From Candidatus Omnitrophota bacterium (lineage in GTDB: Bacteria; Ratteibacteria; UBA8468; B48-G9; DTJG01): DNA of 20,317 nt. The first letter of the stretch is position 1. Every line of letters starts with the position of its first letter. Location of the stretch: the NCBI GenBank assembly GCA_023818725.1, contig JAMWBX010000002.1, positions 1-20,317 on the forward strand, read 5' to 3'. This document shows positions 15,071 to 20,317 of the stretch, piece after piece. Made by a program: the position numbers and the translations under genes. Under the pieces are notes generated by a model that saw only the letters and a program-made list of their open reading frames with translations, was not told the DNA's origin and did not search any database.

Positions 15071-15639
15071 TTCTTTTGACTCCAAGATCCATCAGGGTTT
15101 TGAAACCATTCACCTGGCTTGAGATTTTTCAATTTTGTCCTTGCAAAAATTTCTTTAAATGTTTGGCGTTGTTCAGGCGCAACATTGTTAAGCCGAAAGA
15201 TTTCTTCCAGTATGATGTTTCTCTGTTTATTTTCCTTCTGTACAAGCTCCCTGACATTTTTTGCCACAGTAGCATCTTGCGGTAGATTGACAATTGCAAC
15301 CTGATATTCGAGAGTTTCACCAATGTATCCAGCTTTCTTATAAGTTGCAAGTTCTTCAGCCCATGACTTCATCTGTGCTATTGCTTCTTTAATCTTTGGA
15401 GAATCTGTTTTGAGTTCAGATGAGACAGATGATTCCTGAGCGTAAGCAGGACTTGAAACAAACCGCATTACAGAACAAAAAATACGGGATATGTCATTTT
15501 TTGACTCAAGCATCTTTTCAATATCTTCTGCCGCCTTTTTAATTTTTTCTTCCGGGAATGTCACATAGATTGTGACCATTGCGCATCCTGCGAGCAAAAC
15601 TGCCATAGTGAGAGAAAAGAAAAATTTTTTCCTGTTCAT
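15067..15639 (-). CDS. DUF1318 (YdbL-like) lipoprotein
   Basis: A 190-residue exported lipoprotein. After MNRKK comes a hydrophobic stretch ending in the lipobox LLAGC (about residues 16-20), followed by a coiled-coil-prone segment (EEKIKKAAEDIEKMLESK). The C-terminal ~100 residues match DUF1318: AGYIGETLEYQVAI, then ENKQRNIILEEIFRLNNV and a closing KPGEWFQNPDGSW. In enterobacteria YdbL belongs to an envelope module with YdbH and YnbE; its role here is unknown. The start at 15639 has a GGGGG site upstream and gives the proper signal sequence. A longer frame to 15678 spoils it. The stop overlaps the alpha-subunit start, a surprising pairing of an envelope lipoprotein with a cytoplasmic oxidoreductase. 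Confidence 0.85.
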   Translation of the reverse strand: MNRKKFFFSLTMAVLLAGCAMVTIYVTFPEEKIKKAAEDIEKMLESKNDISRIFCSVMRFVSSPAYAQESSVSSELKTDSPKIKEAIAQMKSWAEELATYKKAGYIGETLEYQVAIVNLPQDATVAKNVRELVQKENKQRNIILEEIFRLNNVAPEQRQTFKEIFARTKLKNLKPGEWFQNPDGSWSQKK

Positions 15640-15719
15640 CTGAGTGCCCCCTTTTGTTTGGAGAATTTCTTCTCTCATATTATATTATATTTGCATTCAA
15701 AATAAAACAGGAGAGAAAG
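15640..15719 (+). promoter_or_regulatory. Divergent AT-rich promoter region
   Basis: This 80-base gap between the DUF1318 operon (minus) and the DUF4838 gene (plus) has two overlapping minus-strand TATAAT boxes (plus-strand 15679-15684 and 15684-15689) and plus-strand TATATT candidates at 15681 and 15686, the first 17 bases after TTGGAG. The -35 boxes are poor on both strands. The region almost certainly holds both promoters, but exact assignment is uncertain. Confidence 0.45.
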
Positions 15720-18200
15720 ATGAGAAAATTGTGGATTCTGGTGGCAATATTTTCAACAATCAGTCTCAGTTATGGCGCGGATTTTTTTTACAGCGGCACA
15801 ATTTTTATTGAAGAAAAATCTTCCGCAAAAATAAAAGAAATAGCAGATGAACTTGCCCACTGGTTGAAAAAGGGAACAGGAAAAGATTTTGTGATAGTGT
15901 CGCAGCAGTGCCAGAATGGAATTTTTATAATAAAAAAGGACTCTGGAATTGTTCCTGATAAAATAAAAAACGCATTGAAAGATAAAAACAAAGAGGCATT
16001 CGCCATTGAACCGTATGACAATAAATTGTTGATAACAGGTAATTCTGATTTAGCGATACAGCATGGAATCTACAGATATCTTGAAATGTTGGGATACAGA
16101 TGGTTTTTCCCTGGAGAAAACTGGATGATAGTGCCTGAATTGAAAAATATTGTTGTTACTGCACATATTGTTGAGCAGCCAGTTTTTCTGCAAAGGGACT
16201 TTTTCGGAACAGGCGGGTTTGGCGGAAGGCTTCCCCTTGATCCTGAAATGAAGCTTCAGAAGAAATGGGATGAATGGAAGAAAAGAAATTTTCTCGCAGG
16301 TCAGATAAGAATCAGCGGTCATGCCGGAGAAGCATTTAACATGACCCATAAGAATGAACTTATTGAACATCCTGAGTATCTTGCTGAAATAAATGGTAAA
16401 AGGCAACCGTGGAGTCCGGGAACAAAGCCATGTTATTCAAACCCGTCTCTTATTGAGCTTTTTGTCAGAGATAGAGTCGCTCAGCTTAAGAGGCAGATCG
16501 AATCAGACCCTGATGGGCCTGGCTCTTTTGCTGTAAGCGTTGAGCCATCAGATGGAGGTGGCCACTGCCAATGCGATCAGTGCAAAAAAATAGGATCTGT
16601 CAGCGACAGAGTCTTTTCCCTGGCAAACCATGTTGCAAGAGAAGTAGCAAGACAATTTCCGGGCAGATATGTGAGTTTGCTTGCGTATAACGAGCATGCC
16701 GCAGTGCCAGAAATTGAACTTGAACCAAATGTTTATGTGGTAGTTGTTCCATATGGATTTCAGAGGACAGGATATTCAGGAGATGAACTTATTCAGATGT
16801 GGGGAAAGAAAATAAAATTCTTTGGTGTGTATGACTACTGGTCAATACCTGACTGGAATCAGGATTTGCCCGGATTTAATTATCTTAATGAGCCAGCGAG
16901 AAAAATAAGATTCTGGAAAGATAGCAATGTTGCGGCTTTTCTATCTGAAAGCACATACAGCAGCGGCGCAGTGGGTATTGTCTGGTATCTTTCTTCAAGA
17001 TTGCTATGGAGCCCTGATACCGACGAGAAAAAGTTGCTTGAAGATTTTTATTCAAAGGCATTTGCAGAAGCAAAAGGTCCGATGCAAAGGATGCTTGAAA
17101 GATGGGCAAATTCCTTTTTCCTAACCGACCATGAGCTTGCCCTTTCCTTTAGAGATATCGCTGAGGCAGATAAACTTGCTAAAAAGCCTGAAGTGAAGGC
17201 AAGAATAAACGATTACAAGAAATATCTGATGTATCTCAGGTTTTACTATGAGTATCAAGCCGCAAAATCAGGTAGTCCTGAAAGAAAACAGGCAGCGGAA
17301 AATCTCCTTACATTTATGTGGCGGATATACGATTCAACAATGGTGCATGTTTTCAGAATGCATCAGTTGATCATTAATAGATATGAATCAGGTGATTCTG
17401 AACTGAGACAGAAGTGGGACTTTAAAAACAAAGAAACATGGGATAGTATCAAACCAATTTCTGTTGAAGAACTGGATGAAATGATCAAGGATAGTACAGA
17501 GAAATACAGGCCCTATCAGTTCGAGTACAGGACCTTTAATACCGAAAAGCTTGTGCCGCTTAAAAAAGACATTTCGCCTTCTTCAGAACAAAAGTACATT
17601 TCAACCCATCCATTCTGGGGATCACATCGATTCAAATTTTATGTTCCAGAAGGCGTTGATGAACTTGTTCTTAAGATAAAAACGGGCCAAAAGGAAAACT
17701 ATCCAGGAAATAGAGTCGTCATCAATAATCCTTCTGGAAAAATGGTTTTCGATCAGTTTATTGCGTCTGATGGTGAAACCCATGATGTAAAGATTCAAAC
17801 AGAAAAGAAAGGGCTTTATTCAATGACATTTTCAGACCAGAAGATTACATTTTCAGTTATGTATCCTGATTGGCTTCCTCTTGTGGTTGTTGATAGCATT
17901 GTAATTTCTGACTGGCAGAGAAAGGTCTATTTTTATGTTCCTACCGGAACTAAAAAACTGGTTATGTACTGTAAAAGTGTTGTGCCTGTGAAGATTTTTG
18001 ATGGGGATGGAAAAGAGGTGATGTATCAGGGGAAAGAGTTTATTGTGGTTGATGTGCCTTCTGGACAGGATAATAAGATCTGGGCACTGTCGCATCACAA
18101 GCTGTACAGTCCTTCACCTGTGATGTTTACTGTGCCGAAGGTTTTTGGTTTCAGTAAAAATACGATGTTGATACCTGAAGAATGCCTGAACAGAAATTAG
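15720..18200 (+). CDS. Secreted DUF4838 carbohydrate-active protein
   Basis: An 826-residue exported protein. The signal peptide covers residues 1-19 (MRKLWILVAIFSTISLSYG, then AD). Residues about 30-135 form the GH20/GH67/GH115-type N-terminal domain (IADELAHWLKKGTGKDF, then HGIYRYLEMLGYRWFFPGE). Residues about 185-480 form the DUF4838 barrel, with VSVEPSDGGGHCQCDQC: E276 and a C283-C285-C288 knuckle. Helices follow (about 480-610), then a two-part beta-sandwich C-terminus (about 640-800) with FKFYVPEGVDELVLKIKTG and VYFYVPTGTKKLVMYCK, which look like duplicated carbohydrate-binding modules. The start at 15720 follows AGGAGAG and gives the signal peptide; a frame opening at 15654 does not. 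DUF4838 proteins sit in polysaccharide-use loci; the substrate is unknown. Confidence 0.9.
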   Translation: MRKLWILVAIFSTISLSYGADFFYSGTIFIEEKSSAKIKEIADELAHWLKKGTGKDFVIVSQQCQNGIFIIKKDSGIVPDKIKNALKDKNKEAFAIEPYDNKLLITGNSDLAIQHGIYRYLEMLGYRWFFPGENWMIVPELKNIVVTAHIVEQPVFLQRDFFGTGGFGGRLPLDPEMKLQKKWDEWKKRNFLAGQIRISGHAGEAFNMTHKNELIEHPEYLAEINGKRQPWSPGTKPCYSNPSLIELFVRDRVAQLKRQIESDPDGPGSFAVSVEPSDGGGHCQCDQCKKIGSVSDRVFSLANHVAREVARQFPGRYVSLLAYNEHAAVPEIELEPNVYVVVVPYGFQRTGYSGDELIQMWGKKIKFFGVYDYWSIPDWNQDLPGFNYLNEPARKIRFWKDSNVAAFLSESTYSSGAVGIVWYLSSRLLWSPDTDEKKLLEDFYSKAFAEAKGPMQRMLERWANSFFLTDHELALSFRDIAEADKLAKKPEVKARINDYKKYLMYLRFYYEYQAAKSGSPERKQAAENLLTFMWRIYDSTMVHVFRMHQLIINRYESGDSELRQKWDFKNKETWDSIKPISVEELDEMIKDSTEKYRPYQFEYRTFNTEKLVPLKKDISPSSEQKYISTHPFWGSHRFKFYVPEGVDELVLKIKTGQKENYPGNRVVINNPSGKMVFDQFIASDGETHDVKIQTEKKGLYSMTFSDQKITFSVMYPDWLPLVVVDSIVISDWQRKVYFYVPTGTKKLVMYCKSVVPVKIFDGDGKEVMYQGKEFIVVDVPSGQDNKIWALSHHKLYSPSPVMFTVPKVFGFSKNTMLIPEECLNRN

Positions 18201-19111
18201 CCCGTGACCTCTTTAAGTTCTACTGGCCTTTTTTCTTTTTCACTGATCAGTGATGCTTCCATAAAGGCAACTATTTCAAGTGTTTCCTCAATCGGAAATG
18301 GTGCCACACCTGACTGGAAAAATTTCATAATTTCTTTTACAAGCATTGAGTAAATTGGAATATCAGGGTTGTATGTCGTGTGACTGATTTTTTTCTCTCC
18401 AAAAACAGTCATTCCATAGGATGTTGCACCCTGCTTTATTCCTCTGTATGCACCTATTTTCTCATCGTTCCACACGCCAATTGCGATATCGCTTGATTCA
18501 GTATTAACCACCTCAACGGATCTGCAGCCTGTTTTCATCACTGAAAACAATATTTCAATTCCATGTATTCCGTACCAGAAAAAGCCAGGCATCACATCTA
18601 TCCTGGTTTCAGCACCGAAGGCGTCACAACCAAATATTTTCCCAATCTCGCTGTCATCTCTCAATCGGGAAATGTTCGCGTCATATCTTAGGGAAGAGCA
18701 GGAAAATAATGGACACCTGTATTTTTCAGCAAGTTTCACAATTTTTTCTGCATCTTCATAATTTGCAGTAAATGGCTTGTCTATAAAGACTGGCTTTTTC
18801 GCCCTAAGAACCGGTTCTGCCTCTTTAAGATGGCGTCTTCCATCAACGCTTTCAAGCAAAACCGCATCAACAACCTCGAGCATTTCTTCAATGTTATCAA
18901 AAATTTTTACATTGTATTTTTCGACAAGTTCTTTTTTGTATCCTTCAACACGGCTGTAGCTTAAGTCAAAGTCCTTGCTGAATGTTGGCACACCCGCGAT
19001 AACCTTTCCGCCGGGAACATAAAATGGATCTGATGAATCATTGATAATTTTTGTAAAGGCAGGAACATGAGATGTGTCAAAACCGATAATGCCGATCTTT
19101 ATATCAGACAT
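18197..19111 (-). CDS. Gfo/Idh/MocA-family oxidoreductase
   Basis: A 304-residue NAD(P)-dependent sugar or cyclitol oxidoreductase. The N-terminal Rossmann strand reads IKIGIIGFDTSHVPAF, so the usual GxGxxG loop is replaced by GFDTSH; the nucleotide site may therefore be altered. The family EKP motif appears as DKPF (111-114), and GIHGIEILF (181-189) contains the usual active-site His, H183. The chain is slightly shorter than the typical 330-380. AAGGAG lies six bases upstream of the ATG. It starts nine bases after the DegT aminotransferase gene and is co-transcribed with it. Its TAA shares two bases with the convergent DUF4838 TAG. The substrate is unknown; the pairing with an aminotransferase suggests an amino-sugar or keto-sugar pathway. 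Confidence 0.87.
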   Translation of the reverse strand: MSDIKIGIIGFDTSHVPAFTKIINDSSDPFYVPGGKVIAGVPTFSKDFDLSYSRVEGYKKELVEKYNVKIFDNIEEMLEVVDAVLLESVDGRRHLKEAEPVLRAKKPVFIDKPFTANYEDAEKIVKLAEKYRCPLFSCSSLRYDANISRLRDDSEIGKIFGCDAFGAETRIDVMPGFFWYGIHGIEILFSVMKTGCRSVEVVNTESSDIAIGVWNDEKIGAYRGIKQGATSYGMTVFGEKKISHTTYNPDIPIYSMLVKEIMKFFQSGVAPFPIEETLEIVAFMEASLISEKEKRPVELKEVTG

Positions 19112-19120
19112 AGATGCTCC

Positions 19121-20317
19121 TTATTTAAGGAAATGTTTTTCAACTTTTTTGAATGCTTCTATGATATCACATATTTCCTGATTTTCATAACATTCATGAA
19201 TACCGAGGGTCATATGGTCTTCAAGGGCTTTTTCAGCATTCGGGCAGCAGTTTTCGTAGTTAATTTTTCTTGCTCCTGGCAAGGACCATGGCATATGCGA
19301 AAAACCAAAAGTGTGCTTCTCAACAATCCATTTTGACTGATACATTGGCACAACATACTTCTGCCCGACAGGGATTCCTTCTGCTGAAAGTGCCTGAGCG
19401 AGAATATCATTGCCGGTGCTCAATCTATCCTTATCCACATGCACAAACAAAAACCACGGATTTGGTTCTGCATCCGGTTCACAAAAATGGATTCTGAATG
19501 CTGTCAATTCTTTCTCAAAGCCCTCTTTAATCTTGTTGTAAATATTCCTTCTTTTGTCCGCAATCACAGCCATTTTTTTCAGTTGTTCCCTTCCAATGGC
19601 AGCTTCAAGTTCTGTCATTCTGTAATTTAGCCCTGCGAAAAGGTTTGTTGTTTCTGCGCTGTTAAACGGTTTTCCTCTATCAGCGAATCTTTTTGCTTCC
19701 CAGTATAAGTTTTCATTGTCAGTCATCACCATTCCACCCTGGCCACCGCTTGTTGTGTGTTTTCCGCTCATAAGACTGAAGGCGGATAGTGTAGCGAAAG
19801 TACCGACGTATTTGCCTTTGTATTTTGCACCATGAGCCTGGGCGCAATCCTCTATAACAGGAATGTTATGTTTTTTTGCAATTTCGCAAATCTCGTCAAT
19901 TCTTGACGGAAATCCAGCCAGATGCACCACAATTATCGCACCTGTTTTTTCTGTTATATTTTCTCTTATTGATTCTGGCGATGGGTTCAGCGTTTTATAA
20001 TCAACATCGCAGAAAACCGGAATACATTGCTGGAAGACAATCGGCATTACAGCGCCAGGATCAGTGATCGGACTGGTGATAACTTCGCTGGCGGGTTCAA
20101 GATGCAAACAAGCAACAGCAGAATGAATGGCTGCTGTTCCTGAACTGACTGCTGTGGCAAATTTCATTCCAAAAAACTGAGCAAACTCCTTTTCATAGGC
20201 ATCAACCTCTATTCCACCGTACCTATCAAGAGCCTGGTTTCCTGTCATGGATTTTTCAATAACCCTCATTGCTGCAAGCTTTTCATTCTGCCCGAACATA
20301 ATCCTTGCAGGCATTGG
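19121..20317 (-). CDS. DegT/DnrJ/EryC1-family aminotransferase (5' end beyond window)
   Basis: A fold-type I PLP enzyme of the sugar-aminotransferase family that aminates keto-sugars. From the first visible Met the chain is 397 residues: SSGTAAIHSAV (58-68), ITSPITDPGAV (79-89), IEDCAQAHGAKYKGKYVGT (154-172) and the PLP lysine K185 in SLMSGKHTTSGGQGG. The frame stays open past the Met at 20314 to the edge and the preceding codon is Pro. Relatives carry a short lead-in of the type GGKPVRxxPMPxRI, so the true start probably lies outside the window. The following Gfo/Idh gene is nine bases away. Functions in the family include amino-sugar synthesis; the exact product is unknown. Confidence 0.9.
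   Translation of the reverse strand, partial: PMPARIMFGQNEKLAAMRVIEKSMTGNQALDRYGGIEVDAYEKEFAQFFGMKFATAVSSGTAAIHSAVACLHLEPASEVITSPITDPGAVMPIVFQQCIPVFCDVDYKTLNPSPESIRENITEKTGAIIVVHLAGFPSRIDEICEIAKKHNIPVIEDCAQAHGAKYKGKYVGTFATLSAFSLMSGKHTTSGGQGGMVMTDNENLYWEAKRFADRGKPFNSAETTNLFAGLNYRMTELEAAIGREQLKKMAVIADKRRNIYNKIKEGFEKELTAFRIHFCEPDAEPNPWFLFVHVDKDRLSTGNDILAQALSAEGIPVGQKYVVPMYQSKWIVEKHTFGFSHMPWSLPGARKINYENCCPNAEKALEDHMTLGIHECYENQEICDIIEAFKKVEKHFLK

Noticed and set aside
15654..15719. Longer start for the DUF4838 protein
   Set aside because: It would bury the clear signal peptide 22 residues inside the protein. The ATG at 15720 has an AGGAGAG site.

Overview
This 20.3-kb window comes from a bacterial chromosome. 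It is moderately AT-rich, with AGGAG-type ribosome binding sites and short or overlapping gene junctions. Encoded functions are a ferredoxin-dependent 2-oxoacid oxidoreductase, UroD-superfamily methyltransferase-like proteins, DUF4038 and DUF4838 carbohydrate-active proteins, a sugar isomerase/epimerase, a Gfo/Idh/MocA oxidoreductase and a DegT aminotransferase. This mix suggests an uncultured, anaerobic, polysaccharide-using bacterium of the kind found in Omnitrophota/Ratteibacteria, Lentisphaerota or similar metagenomic lineages. That placement is inference from gene content; there is no marker gene. I saw no tRNA, rRNA, CRISPR array, transposase or phage gene.

Layout. (A) 1-4699, minus strand: a glycan-related operon read as DUF5060/DUF4038 glycosidase-like protein, UroD-family protein, then a large secreted protein that runs off the left edge. 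Each junction is an ATGA overlap. (B) 4700-4851: a divergent promoter region. (C) 4852-8286, plus strand: a sulfur-amino-acid segment. A 4Fe-4S protein gene and a metY gene both carry internal deletions and frame changes. They are followed by an intact cysK and a divergent YchF/OLA1-like nucleotide-binding protein with a TGS domain. (D) 8292-10574, plus: a 760-residue protein, probably an alpha/alpha-toroid carbohydrate enzyme, with strikingly purine-rich, ATA/AGG-biased codon use. (E) 12564-10581, minus: a sugar isomerase/epimerase plus a second UroD-family protein, under their own promoter. (F) 15639-12634, minus: DUF1318 lipoprotein, two-subunit 2-oxoacid:ferredoxin oxidoreductase and DUF1614 membrane protein, all joined by ATGA overlaps. 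(G) 15720-18200, plus: a secreted DUF4838 protein. (H) 20317-18197, minus: a DegT/DnrJ-type aminotransferase (its start lies beyond the right edge) followed by a Gfo/Idh/MocA oxidoreductase.

How it fits together (inference). Secreted or surface glycan-acting proteins (A, G) and cytoplasmic sugar-processing enzymes (A, D, E, H) suggest foraging on complex, perhaps O-methylated, polysaccharides. The two UroD-superfamily proteins sit beside sugar enzymes rather than in a haem pathway. Reducing power from 2-oxoacid oxidation would pass to ferredoxin through F. The most unusual points are the erosion of two adjacent genes beside an intact cysK, the mosaic codon usage of the toroid gene, and the coupled lipoprotein-oxidoreductase-membrane protein operon.
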